Source: Methylonatrum kenyense
GTDB taxonomy: Bacteria; Pseudomonadota; Gammaproteobacteria; Nitrococcales; Aquisalimonadaceae
Length of the DNA stretch: 64,000 bases
Direction of reading: 5' to 3'
Assembly (NCBI RefSeq): GCF_023195885.1
Contig: NZ_JALPKO010000002.1
Coordinates: forward strand, 124,001-188,000
A program made the translations under genes and the position numbers. Position 1 is the stretch's first letter; the number at the start of each line of letters is the position of its first letter. The notes under the pieces were generated by a model. The model searched no databases and had not been told where the DNA came from. It saw nothing but the letters and a program-made list of their open reading frames with translations. Of the stretch, positions 41,293-50,485 are shown in pieces.

Positions 41293-42201
41293 TTATTTTT
41301 TCCGCGCCCGCGGGTGGGCCTGATCATACACCTGTGCCAGGTGCTGGAAGTCCAGATGGGTGTAGATCTGGGTCGTGCCGATGTCGGCGTGGCCAAGCAA
41401 TTCCTGGATTGCACGCAGGTCACCACTGGATTCCAGCAGGTGGCTGGCGAAGGCATGGCGCAGCATGTGCGGATGCACGTGGCGGTCCAGGCCGGTACTA
41501 GCCGCCAGTCGTTGCAGGCGGCTCTGGATGCTGCGGTGGGACAGCCGCTTGCCCTGTCGGCTGACGAACAGTGCGGCTTGCTGCTGCCCGGCGAATCGCG
41601 GCCGCAGTTCCAGCCAGGCGGCGAGCCTCCGGCGGGCCATGCCGCCCACCGGCAGGATGCGGGCGCGTGAACCCTTGCCGGTGACGTGCAGCATATCGCT
41701 GTCGGCGTCCACATCGCCCCGGTTCAGGGCCGCCACCTCTGCCAGTCTTAAACCGCAGGAGTAGATCAGCTCGAAGATCGCCACGTCCCGTTGTTGCAGT
41801 GGGTCGGTGGTGTCGGCGCCCTGATCCAGCAGCCGTGCGGTCTGGTCCGGGTCCAGCGTGGCCGGCAAGCGGCGTGGGCTCTTCGGTGCCCGGATATCCT
41901 GTGCCGGGTTGTTCTGGCAGAGGCCTTCCCGAATCAGAAAACGATAGAAACCGCGGATTGCCGACAACAACCGTTGCAGCGAACGGCCGCCGAGTCCGCG
42001 GCGGTGCTCACCGGCGACGAAGGCGCGGATATGGTGACTGTCGAGTTCGGTCCAGTGCTCCAGCCCGCTGGAATCGGCCCAGTCCGCCAGCCGGTCCAGG
42101 TCACGCCGGTAGTGTTTGCGGCTTAGTGGGGACAGGCGACGTTCGCTGGCCAGATGGCGGTCATGGCGATCAAGCCAGGCCAGCGCATCGTCGTTCTGCA
42201 T
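41293..42201 (-). CDS. xerC: Tyrosine recombinase XerC
   Basis: XerC resolves chromosome dimers at dif together with XerD. The 302-residue protein has the full catalytic set: Arg152 (CGLRLAEVAALN), Lys176, His245 and Arg248 (HPHMLRHAFASHLLE), His271 (LLGHADIGTTQIYTH) and the nucleophile Tyr280. It sits in the dapF-DUF484-xerC-hslVU series, which identifies it as XerC rather than XerD. It ends 3 bp from the DUF484 gene. Confidence 0.95.
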   Translation of the reverse strand: MQNDDALAWLDRHDRHLASERRLSPLSRKHYRRDLDRLADWADSSGLEHWTELDSHHIRAFVAGEHRRGLGGRSLQRLLSAIRGFYRFLIREGLCQNNPAQDIRAPKSPRRLPATLDPDQTARLLDQGADTTDPLQQRDVAIFELIYSCGLRLAEVAALNRGDVDADSDMLHVTGKGSRARILPVGGMARRRLAAWLELRPRFAGQQQAALFVSRQGKRLSHRSIQSRLQRLAASTGLDRHVHPHMLRHAFASHLLESSGDLRAIQELLGHADIGTTQIYTHLDFQHLAQVYDQAHPRARKK

Positions 42202-42204
42202 GTT

Positions 42205-42900
42205 CTAGTGACTCAGGTGTGGTCGCAGCGCGCGCCCGGCCAGTTGTCCCAGTTGACGCAGGAACACGGTGCCCTGACTGGCGTGGAAGCGATCGGCCTG
42301 ATAGCTGCCGATGGCCAGCAGGCCCATGGCGCTGCGGTCCGAGACCGGGATCAGTGCGGCGGATGCAACCTTGGCGGCGCTGTCGCCGAACAGGAAGGCA
42401 ATCTGCTCGCTGGCGAGCCTGCCGCAGACCGGTTTCTCGTCCTGCAGGAAGCGCCGGAAGTGGGACAAGCTGCTGTCTTCCGGGGCGATGAAATCCTGAT
42501 GTTTGGCTTGCAGCTTGCTGCTGTCGAACAGCCGCACGGCCACCATGTCGGCGGAAAAATGCTCCCGCAGGCCATCCTTGAGTGCGTGGAGCACGGCATC
42601 CAGGTCACTGCTGTCGAGCAGATCCAGGGTCAGCCGATGCAGGCGTTCGGAGAGACGGTCATTGTCCCGTGCAACCCGCACCAGCTCATCCAGGCGCCGG
42701 GCGGACTTGCGGTTCTGCTCGCGCAACACCTGCACCTGGTGCGAGATCAGCGACACTGCCTCACCGCATTCGTGAGGAATGCGCAACTGGGTCACCAGAT
42801 CCGGGTGGCGGACGAAGAAGTCGGGGTTTTGCTCCAGGTACCTGGCAACCCCGTCTTCCGGCGGATCTTGCTCAAGCTCGGTTTCGTGCTGGGTGCTCAT
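42205..42900 (-). CDS. DUF484 (GAF-like) protein
   Basis: This 231-residue protein is of the DUF484 family found between dapF and xerC. VARYLEQNPDFFVRHPDLVTQLRIPH is the family N-terminus, followed by a helical segment (VLREQNRKSARRLDELVRVARDNDRLSERLHRL) and a GAF-like domain (ADMVAVRLFD...ALIPVSDRSAMGLLAIGSYQADRFHASQGTVFLRQLG). Its function is unknown; the conserved place beside xerC suggests a link with recombination or cell-cycle control only by association. Confidence 0.88.
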   Translation of the reverse strand: MSTQHETELEQDPPEDGVARYLEQNPDFFVRHPDLVTQLRIPHECGEAVSLISHQVQVLREQNRKSARRLDELVRVARDNDRLSERLHRLTLDLLDSSDLDAVLHALKDGLREHFSADMVAVRLFDSSKLQAKHQDFIAPEDSSLSHFRRFLQDEKPVCGRLASEQIAFLFGDSAAKVASAALIPVSDRSAMGLLAIGSYQADRFHASQGTVFLRQLGQLAGRALRPHLSH

Positions 42901-42947
42901 CCGCGTCTCCGGTCATGGGTCCGGTTCGGCACCGGCTTTTCCTCAGT

Positions 42948-43817
42948 CTATCCGTCATTCGCATTGTCGTCATCGGGCAGCAGTACCTGACCCTCGAATA
43001 CGGTCTGCGCCGGACCGGTCATCCAGACGGGATTATCGCCACCCTGCCATTCGATGTGCAGGCGGCCGCCGGGAAGGTCCACCCGTACCGCCGGGCCCAG
43101 CACGCCCTGAATCTGGCCAACCACCGCCGCAGCGCAGGCACCGGTGCCGCAGGCCAGCGTCTCGCCGACGCCGCGCTCGAAAACCCGCAGTCGGATGTGG
43201 TCCGGGGCGAGCACCTGCATGAACCCAACATTGACGCGTTTCGGGAAACGGGGGTGGGCCTCGATCAGCGGCCCGAGTCGTTCTACCGGCGTGGTATCGA
43301 GTTCGTCGACCTGCAGCACGGCATGCGGGTTGCCCATGGAGACTGCGCCGATCTGCAACGTGCGACCATCCACCTCCAGCGCATACCGGCTGTCCTGAGT
43401 GGCGGCCTCGAACGGGATCGATGGCGGCGCCAGCCGCGGCGGTCCCATGTCCACGCGGATCTGGCTGTCCGCCAGACGCTGGATACGGGTCGGTCCACCC
43501 AGGGTCTGGATCACCAGCTCATCCGCCGTACTCAGGCCCTGTTCGGCCAGGAAGACGGCGAGGCAGCGCACACCATTGCCGCACTGTTCTACTTCGCCGC
43601 CGTCGGCGTTGAAGATCCGGTAGCGGAAATCGGCGCCGTCCTCGGTGGCGGGTGCGGCGAACAGGATCTGATCGCAGCCGATGCCGAAATGCCGGTCCGC
43701 CAGGAACCGCAGCTGCGCAGGGCTCAACTGGACCGGCTGACGGATGGCATCGATCACGACGAAATCGTTGCCGATGCCCTGCATCTTGCTGAACTGCAGC
43801 CGCCGCGTGGTATTCAT
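42948..43817 (-). CDS. dapF: Diaminopimelate epimerase
   Basis: DapF converts LL- to meso-diaminopimelate for lysine and peptidoglycan synthesis, using two cysteines. The 289-residue protein has Cys79 (EVEQCGNGVRC) and Cys223 (LACGTGACAAAV), plus FSKMQGIGNDFVVID at the N-terminus and SMGNPHAV. It overlaps the lysA stop by 4 bp. Confidence 0.97.
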   Translation of the reverse strand: MNTTRRLQFSKMQGIGNDFVVIDAIRQPVQLSPAQLRFLADRHFGIGCDQILFAAPATEDGADFRYRIFNADGGEVEQCGNGVRCLAVFLAEQGLSTADELVIQTLGGPTRIQRLADSQIRVDMGPPRLAPPSIPFEAATQDSRYALEVDGRTLQIGAVSMGNPHAVLQVDELDTTPVERLGPLIEAHPRFPKRVNVGFMQVLAPDHIRLRVFERGVGETLACGTGACAAAVVGQIQGVLGPAVRVDLPGGRLHIEWQGGDNPVWMTGPAQTVFEGQVLLPDDDNANDG

Positions 43818-45079
43818 GTTGCGGCACCGCTGTCATCGGGGAGCAGCCGCTCGCCCGCCAGCAGTTCCTCCACGGTCTCGCGCCGGCGGACCAGGTGAAC
43901 CGTGTCGCCGTCCACCAGCAGTTCTGGCGGCCGCGGCCGCGTGTTGTAGTTCGAGGCCATGACGAAACCGTAGGCGCCGGAACTCATTACCGCCAGCAGA
44001 TCACCGGTTTGCAGGCACAGGCTGCGGTCCTTGCCCAGAAAGTCGCCGGTCTCGCAGACCGGGCCGACCACATCGTAGTCGCGGCTTGCGCCATCCCGGG
44101 GTTGAGCCGGAAGGATGTCCTGCCATGCGGCATAAAGGGCCGGTCGCAACAGGTCATTCATCGCCGCATCGACCACGGCGAAGTTGTGGTGATCGGTGTG
44201 CTTCAGCACCTGCACACGGGTCAGCAGCACGCCAGCATTGGCAACGATGCTGCGGCCCGGCTCAATCAGCACCGTGAGGCCGCGATCCCGCAGCAGTGGC
44301 AGCACCGCTTCCGCATAGGCCGCCGGGCTCGGCGGCTGCTCGTCACGGTAGCGCACGCCGAGGCCGCCACCGATATCGATATGGCGGAGCCGCAGGCCGT
44401 CTTCGGCCAGGCGGTCGACCATCGCCAGCACACGATTCAGTGCATCGTGGAAGGGCGCCACCTGGGTCAGTTGGGAACCGATATGAAAGTCGACACCGAC
44501 GAAATCCAGATTCGGATAGCGCGCGCGGTCCCGGTACAGGGCTTCCGCCTGATCCAGCGCGATGCCGAACTTGTTCTCCTTCAGCCCGGTGGCAATGTAG
44601 GGGTGGGTCTGCGCGTCCACATCCGGATTGACCCGCAGCGAAACCGGCGCCGTCGTGTCCAGGTGCTCCGCCACGGTCTGCAACTGGCCCAGCTCGGCCG
44701 CCGATTCGACATTGAAGCAGGCAATACCGGCCTGCAGCGCTCGCGCCATCTCGTACCGTGTCTTGCCGACCCCGGAGAACACCACGCTGGCAGGGTCGCC
44801 GCCGGCGCGCAGCACCCGTTCCAGTTCGCCGCCGGAAACGATATCGAAGCCCGAGCCCAGTCGCGCCAGCAGGCCCAGCACGGCCAGGTTGGAGTTGGCC
44901 TTGACCGCGTAACAGATGCGGTGGTCCACGCTGGAGAAGGCCGCGGCAAATTCCTGCCAGGCGGCGGTGATCGCGGCGCGCGAATAGACGTAGGCCGGTG
45001 TGCCGTGTTCCTCGGCGATGGCGTTCAGGGAAACCTGTTCGGCAAAGAGCCGCCCGTCCCGGTAGGCAAAGGGATGCAT
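43814..45079 (-). CDS. lysA: Diaminopimelate decarboxylase
   Basis: LysA decarboxylates meso-diaminopimelate to lysine, the last step of the pathway, using pyridoxal phosphate. The 421-residue protein has the PLP lysine Lys60 (ICYAVKANSNLAVL), the glycine loop HIDIGGGLGVRY, EPGRSIVANAG, GPVCETGDFLGKDR and YGFVMASNYNTRPRP. The ATG at 45079 is chosen; upstream frame lies over lptM. The lptM-lysA-dapF order groups lysine synthesis genes with cell-envelope genes. Confidence 0.96.
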   Translation of the reverse strand: MHPFAYRDGRLFAEQVSLNAIAEEHGTPAYVYSRAAITAAWQEFAAAFSSVDHRICYAVKANSNLAVLGLLARLGSGFDIVSGGELERVLRAGGDPASVVFSGVGKTRYEMARALQAGIACFNVESAAELGQLQTVAEHLDTTAPVSLRVNPDVDAQTHPYIATGLKENKFGIALDQAEALYRDRARYPNLDFVGVDFHIGSQLTQVAPFHDALNRVLAMVDRLAEDGLRLRHIDIGGGLGVRYRDEQPPSPAAYAEAVLPLLRDRGLTVLIEPGRSIVANAGVLLTRVQVLKHTDHHNFAVVDAAMNDLLRPALYAAWQDILPAQPRDGASRDYDVVGPVCETGDFLGKDRSLCLQTGDLLAVMSSGAYGFVMASNYNTRPRPPELLVDGDTVHLVRRRETVEELLAGERLLPDDSGAAT

Positions 45080-45104
45080 GCAAACTCCGTGGGCTGAGAC
45101 CGTG

Positions 45105-45242
45105 TCAGGTGATGCGCTGGTCCTGCGCGGCCGGGGCGATGCTCTGCTCCTCGTCCTCGTCGGGCAGGAACAGCGGACCCTTCTGGCCACAGGCCGTGAT
45201 CAGCAGGCAGCTCAGCAACATCAGCAGCAAACAGCGGCGCAT
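45105..45242 (-). CDS. lptM: LPS-assembly lipoprotein LptM (YifL type)
   Basis: This 45-residue lipoprotein starts MRRCLLLMLLSCLLITACGQKGPLFLP, with a lipobox LITAC and the conserved CGQKGPLFLP of LptM, which helps mature the LptD outer-membrane translocon. The ATG at 45242 opens directly on the signal sequence; an in-frame start 17 codons upstream is unlikely. It precedes lysA-dapF, the conserved neighbourhood of this family. Confidence 0.9.
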   Translation of the reverse strand: MRRCLLLMLLSCLLITACGQKGPLFLPDEDEEQSIAPAAQDQRIT

Positions 45243-45331
45243 GGTGGCCTCCGATCCGGCAAAGCAGGCAGTATACCGCCCGTGTCCAGTCAACGCAGGC
45301 TGCGCTGCAGACGTGGAAATGGAGAAGGTGC

Positions 45332-46003
45332 ATGACGGAGAAACTGTTGGATGCCGTGGAGATCGGTGACGACGCGGCCCGCGCCTCGGTGATCTGGCTG
45401 CATGGCCTCGGCGCCGACGGCAATGATTTTCGACCCATCGTGCCGGAACTTCGGTTGCCGGCCTCGTCCGGGGTGCGGTTCATTTTCCCGCATGCGCCGG
45501 AACAGCCGGTGACACTCAACGGCGGCATGGTGATGCGGGCCTGGTACGACCTGATCTCGCTGGATCGGAGCGGTCGCCAGGACGAGGCCGGGATCAGGGC
45601 GGCGGCGGACCGGGTGCAAGCCCTGATTGAGCGGGAGAACAAGCGTGGCGTGCCGGATGAACGGATTATTCTCGCCGGGTTTTCCCAGGGCGGTGCGGTC
45701 GCACTGCACCTGGGCTTGCGTCATCCGCGCCGTCTGGCCGGCATCCTGGCGCTGTCCACCTACCTGCCGCTGCCGGAGACGGTCGCCGCCGAGCGCAGTG
45801 CCGCCAATGCGGAGACACCGATTTTCATGGCCCACGGAGCAATGGATCCGGTGCTGGAGCTGCGTCTCGGCGAACAGTCCCGCCAGGAACTGGCGTCACT
45901 GGGTTATGCAGTGGAATGGCACACCTATCCGATGGCGCATGCCGTTTGTATGGAAGAAATCATTGCCGTCGGGGAATGGATAACGGCGACGTTTAAGGTT
46001 TAA
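45332..46003 (+). CDS. Alpha/beta hydrolase, carboxylesterase/phospholipase family
   Basis: This 223-residue esterase has the triad Ser118 (GFSQGG), Asp172 (GAMDPVLE) and His203 (MAHAVCMEEI), with WLHGLGADGNDF forming the oxyanion region. It matches the EstB/acyl-protein-thioesterase-like group; its natural substrate is unknown. The last two codons and the TAA stop are written in the GTTTAAGGTTTAA sequence of an AT-rich repeat. It is divergent from lptM and convergent with argH. Confidence 0.9.
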   Translation: MTEKLLDAVEIGDDAARASVIWLHGLGADGNDFRPIVPELRLPASSGVRFIFPHAPEQPVTLNGGMVMRAWYDLISLDRSGRQDEAGIRAAADRVQALIERENKRGVPDERIILAGFSQGGAVALHLGLRHPRRLAGILALSTYLPLPETVAAERSAANAETPIFMAHGAMDPVLELRLGEQSRQELASLGYAVEWHTYPMAHAVCMEEIIAVGEWITATFKV

Positions 46004-46111
46004 TGTTTAAAGTTTTACGTTCAAAATCAGTAACCTAAAACCTAAAACCTAAAACCTAAAACCTAAAACCTAAAACCTAAAACCTAAAATGTCTAACGTC
46101 TAACGTTAAAC
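45991..46111. repeat. AT-rich GTTTAA-type repeat, copy 2, with 8 x CCTAAAA
   Basis: The spacer between convergent estB and argH is AT-rich and starts with the same 18-mer as copy 1 (GTTTAAGGTTTAATGTTT). At 46034-46089 there are eight perfect tandem copies of CCTAAAA. The right end (TCTAACGTCTAACGTTAAAC) is an approximate inverse of the left. The stop codons of both flanking genes (46001-46003 and 46106-46108) lie inside the repeat. Confidence 0.85.
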
Positions 46112-47503
46112 CGCGCCTTCCAGGCGCTGCCTGGCCTCGGCGATGCGTTGCCGGACCTGGTTCGGTGCGGTGCCGCCGAAATGATCGCGGGCGGCGACCG
46201 AGCCCTCCAGCGTCAGGATCTTGTAGACATCCTCATCGATGGTCTCGGAGAAGCCGCGCAGGGTGGGCAGGTCCATATCTGCCAGGTCCATGTCCTGTTC
46301 GACCCCATGGCGTACCGCGGCACCGACGATGGCGTGGGCGTCGCGGAAGGGCACGCCCTTGCGTACCAGGTAGTCGGCCAGGTCGGTGGCGGTGGCGAAA
46401 CCCTTTTTCGCTGCCGCATACATCGTGTCCTTCTTCACCTGCATGGCCGGCACCATGTCGGCAAAGGCGTGCAGACTGTCGCGTACCGTGTCGACGGTGT
46501 CGAACAGCGGCTCCTTGTCTTCCTGGTTGTCCCGGTTGTAGGCCAGCGGCTGCGATTTCATCAGCGTCAGCAGCGCCATCAGGTGCCCGTTCACGCGTGC
46601 GGTCTTGCCGCGCACGATCTCCGCCACATCCGGATTCTTCTTCTGCGGCATGATGCTGGAGCCCGTGCAGTAGCGGTCCGGCAGGTCGATGAAATCGACC
46701 AGCGGTGAGGCCCAGATGATCATCTCCTCGGCCATCCGCGAGGTGTGGGTCAGCAGGATCGAGGCGGCGGCGGTGAATTCCAGCGCGAAATCCCGATCCG
46801 AAACCGCGTCCAGGGAATTGCGGCTGGGGCGATCGAACTCCAGTTCGGCGCAGGTCATGTCGCGATCAATGGGAAAACTGGTGCCGGCCAGCGCCGCCGA
46901 GCCCAGCGGCATCACGTTCATCCGCTTGCGGCAGTCCTCGAAGCGCTCCTGGTCGCGCACCAGCATTTCGTACCAGGCCAGCATGTGGTGGCCGAAACTG
47001 ACCGGCTGCGCCACCTGCAGATGGGTAAACCCGGGCAGGATGGTGTCCACTTCGCGCTCGGCCAGGTCCACCAGGCCCTGCTGGAAGCGCAGCAACTGGG
47101 CGCAAATCGTGTCAATCGCATCGCGCAGGTAGAGGCGAATGTCGGTGGCGACCTGGTCATTGCGCGAACGGCCGGTGTGCAACTTCTTGCCGGCCTCGCC
47201 GATGCGGTCGGTGAGCCGTTTCTCGATATTCATGTGCACATCTTCCAGCGCCGGCGACCAGTCGAAATCGTCCTGCTCGATGTCGGCGCGCAGGGCTGCC
47301 AGGCCCTCGATAATCGCGTCCCGCTCCGCGTCGCTGAGCACCCCGGCCGTGGCCAGCATGCGGGCGTGGGCGATGGAGCCGCGGATATCCTGCGCATACA
47401 GCCGGCGGTCGAAATGCTCGGAGGCGGTGAACGCCTCGACGAAGGCATCGGTGGCCTCGGTGAAACGGCCGGTCCAGAGCTGGCTGGAAGTACGCTTGGT
47501 CAT
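46106..47503 (-). CDS. argH: Argininosuccinate lyase
   Basis: ArgH splits argininosuccinate to arginine and fumarate. The 465-residue protein starts [21 protein letters not shown] and has the fumarase-superfamily signature [42 protein letters not shown] and [19 protein letters not shown]. The ATG at 47503 is chosen over one 16 codons upstream. It is divergent from algZ, as in Pseudomonas. Its TAA stop lies inside the AT-rich repeat. Confidence 0.96.
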   Translation of the reverse strand: MTKRTSSQLWTGRFTEATDAFVEAFTASEHFDRRLYAQDIRGSIAHARMLATAGVLSDAERDAIIEGLAALRADIEQDDFDWSPALEDVHMNIEKRLTDRIGEAGKKLHTGRSRNDQVATDIRLYLRDAIDTICAQLLRFQQGLVDLAEREVDTILPGFTHLQVAQPVSFGHHMLAWYEMLVRDQERFEDCRKRMNVMPLGSAALAGTSFPIDRDMTCAELEFDRPSRNSLDAVSDRDFALEFTAAASILLTHTSRMAEEMIIWASPLVDFIDLPDRYCTGSSIMPQKKNPDVAEIVRGKTARVNGHLMALLTLMKSQPLAYNRDNQEDKEPLFDTVDTVRDSLHAFADMVPAMQVKKDTMYAAAKKGFATATDLADYLVRKGVPFRDAHAIVGAAVRHGVEQDMDLADMDLPTLRGFSETIDEDVYKILTLEGSVAARDHFGGTAPNQVRQRIAEARQRLEGAV

Positions 47504-47634
47504 CGGGGCTGCTTCCTGCAGTGGGGTTGAAACGGCGGCACAGTATAGCAATCCGCACGGCGCAGACAGCAGGTGCTTGTTCCAGCGGCCCCGATCAGCC
47601 CATGCTGAAGGTGGCTACGGGGAGAGGGACAGGG

Positions 47635-48669
47635 ATGGTGGAGTCGGAACGGGAGCGGCGCACGAACTGCTTTCTGCCGGAATTCTGCCGTCTGCAGACC
47701 CTGTTCGCGGTGGTGGTCATCGCCCAGCTGCTGGTCTTTGTCATGGTGCTGGTGCAGCCCCAGGGCGTCGATCGCTGGACTGCACTCAGCCTGTACAGCC
47801 TGTTCGTGCAGTGGGTGGCGCTGGCCAGCACCCTGGTACTCTGCCTGACGCGGCCATTGTTGTGTCGCCTGTCGATGGCCCAGGCGGGCGTCATCGCCTG
47901 GTTGCTGGTGCTGCTGGTGACCCTCCTGGTCGGCGAAGTGGCGCGTCAGGTGCTGCCGGGGATGGTCACGCGCGAAGCCTGGGAGATCCATGCCCGAAAT
48001 CTCGCGATTAGTGGAATCGCGGCGGCGGTCAGCCTGCGCTATCTGCATCAGCAGTTTGCCTGGCGGCGGCGCCTGGAGACCCTGACCCGGAGCCGGATCG
48101 AGGCCCTGCAGGCGCGGATCCGGCCGCATTTCCTGTTCAACAGCCTGAACACGATCCTTGCCCTGATTCGGCAGCGACCCGAAGCGGCCGAGGTCGCGGT
48201 GGAGGATCTGTCCGGGCTTTTTCGCGCCAGCCTGGCCGAGGTCGACCGGCTGGTGCCGCTGGAGCGTGAGCTGGACCTGGCGCGCAACTACCTGCGACTG
48301 GAGGAACTGCGCCTGGGTGAGCGCCTGCAGCTGGACTGGCAGCTGGCGTCGGCGCCGGAGGATGCCCTGCTGCCGCCAATGAGCCTGCAGCCATTGCTGG
48401 AGAACGCGGTCCGTCACGGCATCGAGCCGCGGCGTGACGGTGGCGTGATCCGGGTCGAGGGGCGGCTGCGTGGCGACAGGGTGCAGATCGATATCCGAAA
48501 TCCGCTGGCCGGCCGCGACTGGCAATCGGACGGAAGCGGAACCGCACAGCGCAACGTCGCCGAGCGCCTGCAACTGGCGTTCGGTAACGCGGCATCGTTC
48601 ACGGCTTCGGAGGACGAGGAAACCTATGCTGTGCACATGGCCTTTCCGTATCGCAGGGAGTCGGCATGA
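47635..48669 (+). CDS. algZ: LytS/AlgZ-type sensor histidine kinase
   Basis: This 344-residue membrane kinase has four hydrophobic helices (about 22-40, 50-72, 84-100 and 122-136) and an unorthodox histidine kinase domain. The phospho-acceptor is His165 in RIRPHFLFNSLNTILALIR, the mark of the LytS/YehU/AlgZ group. PMSLQPLLENAVRHGIEPRRDGG is the N box. In Pseudomonas AlgZ (FimS) pairs with AlgR to control alginate and type IV pili; the gene order argH-algZ-algR-hemC is identical here. The regulated process in this organism is unknown. Confidence 0.9.
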   Translation: MVESERERRTNCFLPEFCRLQTLFAVVVIAQLLVFVMVLVQPQGVDRWTALSLYSLFVQWVALASTLVLCLTRPLLCRLSMAQAGVIAWLLVLLVTLLVGEVARQVLPGMVTREAWEIHARNLAISGIAAAVSLRYLHQQFAWRRRLETLTRSRIEALQARIRPHFLFNSLNTILALIRQRPEAAEVAVEDLSGLFRASLAEVDRLVPLERELDLARNYLRLEELRLGERLQLDWQLASAPEDALLPPMSLQPLLENAVRHGIEPRRDGGVIRVEGRLRGDRVQIDIRNPLAGRDWQSDGSGTAQRNVAERLQLAFGNAASFTASEDEETYAVHMAFPYRRESA

Positions 48670-49394
48670 GGGTATTGATCGTCGATGACGAGGGTCTCGC
48701 CCGGGAACGCCTGGCGCAGCTGGTCAGTGACCTGGGCGGCCATCAGGTGGTGGGTGCGGCCAGGGACGGTGAGGACGCGCTGCAACAGGTTGCGGAACTC
48801 AAGCCCGACGTGGTGCTGATGGATATCCGCATGCCGGGCATGGACGGATTGCAGGCGGCGGCGCAGCTGAACGGCGGCGAGGCCGACGCGCCGCGTGTGA
48901 TCTTCGTTACCGCCTATGGTGACCACGCGCTGGAGGCGTTCGACCTGCAGGCCGCCGATTACCTGTTGAAACCGGTGAACCGCGAGCGGCTGGCTGCTGC
49001 CCTGGAGCGGGCGGCCCGCGACCAGGCCGCACAGCGTCTGGAGGTCTCGGCGCAGCCTGCACCGCATGTGCTGTGCCGGCGGCGCGGTGATCTGCATCTG
49101 ATTCCGCTGGAGCGAAGCCGCTATTTCGAGGCAGAGCAGAAATATGTCACCGCCGTGCACGATGATGGTGAAGACCTGATTGACGATTCGCTGCGTCAAC
49201 TGGAGGACCGGTTTCCGAGCCTGCTGCTGCGTATCCACCGCAAGGCGCTGGTCTGCCGTGACCGCATCGAGGGGCTGGAGAAGGACATCAACGGTCGGCA
49301 CATGCTGGTGCTGCGGGATTCCGGTGAAAGGCTGGAGGTCAGTCGGCGACACCTGCCCGAGGTCCGACGGGTGTTACGTGAGCTCGGTTCCTGA
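48666..49394 (+). CDS. algR: LytTR-family response regulator AlgR
   Basis: This 242-residue regulator has a receiver domain with the phosphorylated Asp53 (VVLMDIRMPGMDG) and a C-terminal LytTR DNA-binding domain (about 135-240, with YFEAEQKYVTAVHDDGEDLIDDSLRQLEDRF and RIHRKALVCRDRIEGL). It overlaps algZ by 4 bp. The homologue in Pseudomonas controls alginate and virulence genes. The 136-bp spacer to hemC shows no clear structure. Confidence 0.91.
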   Translation: MRVLIVDDEGLARERLAQLVSDLGGHQVVGAARDGEDALQQVAELKPDVVLMDIRMPGMDGLQAAAQLNGGEADAPRVIFVTAYGDHALEAFDLQAADYLLKPVNRERLAAALERAARDQAAQRLEVSAQPAPHVLCRRRGDLHLIPLERSRYFEAEQKYVTAVHDDGEDLIDDSLRQLEDRFPSLLLRIHRKALVCRDRIEGLEKDINGRHMLVLRDSGERLEVSRRHLPEVRRVLRELGS

Positions 49395-49530
49395 GACGTC
49401 GGCCTGCGGTTCGGCCCTGCAACGCAGCCGTGGCATCATGACGGCCCGGTCGACAGATTGGCTGTGCCTGTCCGGGCCAACCAGGGCGCGTTCGAACCGC
49501 AGCCGTCGCTAATGAACCAAAGGGGGTCCG

Positions 49531-50481
49531 ATGAAGGATCTGTTGCGCATTGCCACGCGCAAATCGCCGCTGGCCGTCTGGCAGGCGGAACATGTTGCCT
49601 CGCTGCTCAAGCAGCGCCATCCCGGGCTTTCCGTCGAGCTGGTGCGGATGAGCACCCGCGGCGACCGCATATTGGATGCGCCCTTGGCGCGGATTGGTGG
49701 CAAGGGGCTGTTTCTGAAGGAGCTGGAGCAGGGGCTGCTGGAAGAGACCGCCGACATCGCGGTGCATTCGATGAAGGACGTGCCGGCTGAGATCACGCCG
49801 GACTTGCAGTTGCCGGTGATCCCGGAGCGCGGCGATCCCTGCGATGCCTTCGTTTCCAATGAGCATGCCAGCTTGCTCGATCTTCCACGCGGCGCGCGGG
49901 TGGGAACCGCCAGCCTGCGGCGTCAGTGCCAGATCCTTGCCTTGCGGCCGGACCTGGAGATCGAAACCCTGCGCGGCAGCGTCAACACCCGCCTGCAGAA
50001 ACTCGACGACGGCAAGTTCGACGCCATCATTCTCGCCGCCGCGGGCCTGCGACGCCTGGAACTGAGCGAGCGCATCCGGTATCTGGTGCCGCCGGAGGAG
50101 GTGTTGCCGGCCGTGGGTCAGGGCGCCCTGGGAATCCAGTGTCGGCAACGCGACAGTGAGGTCGAGCGGCTGATCGCGCCGCTGGATCATACCGAGAGCC
50201 ACATCCGGGTGGAGGCCGAGCGGGGCCTGAACCGCCAACTTCAGGGGAGTTGCCAGATTCCGATCGCCGCCTATGCCACCCTGGACGGTGACGAGTTGCA
50301 CCTGCGCGGCCTGGTCGGTTCCACTGATGGACAGGAGATCGTGCGTGGCGAGATCCGCGGTGTCGCGGTCGATGCCGACGAGTTGGGCACGCGGCTCGGC
50401 CAGGATCTGCTGGCCCGCGGGGCAGACCGTATCCTGCGTGACGTGCTGGCCGCCGCCGATGCCCAGCCGCCGCACTCCTGA
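49531..50481 (+). CDS. hemC: Hydroxymethylbilane synthase (porphobilinogen deaminase)
   Basis: HemC joins four porphobilinogens into hydroxymethylbilane for heme synthesis. The 316-residue protein has LRIATRKSPLAVWQAEHV, HSMKDVPAE, GTASLRRQCQ and RGSVNTRLQKLD, and Cys241 in LQGSCQIPIAAYA, which carries the dipyrromethane cofactor. It is first in the hemC-hemD-hemX-hemY run. Confidence 0.96.
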   Translation: MKDLLRIATRKSPLAVWQAEHVASLLKQRHPGLSVELVRMSTRGDRILDAPLARIGGKGLFLKELEQGLLEETADIAVHSMKDVPAEITPDLQLPVIPERGDPCDAFVSNEHASLLDLPRGARVGTASLRRQCQILALRPDLEIETLRGSVNTRLQKLDDGKFDAIILAAAGLRRLELSERIRYLVPPEEVLPAVGQGALGIQCRQRDSEVERLIAPLDHTESHIRVEAERGLNRQLQGSCQIPIAAYATLDGDELHLRGLVGSTDGQEIVRGEIRGVAVDADELGTRLGQDLLARGADRILRDVLAAADAQPPHS

Positions 50482-50485
50482 GCAG

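Noticed and set aside
39277-41670. A 797-codon plus-strand frame across hslU and hslV
   Set aside because: It is an antisense shadow of two certain genes, a common effect of GC-rich codon use, with no recognisable motif.
46034-46089. Telomere-like repeat (CCTAAAA, similar to plant TTTAGGG)
   Set aside because: It is internal to a bacterial chromosome, only eight units long, and flanked by housekeeping genes; no sign of a linear end.
46034-46089. CRISPR array
   Set aside because: Units are 7 bp with no spacers and no cas genes are nearby.
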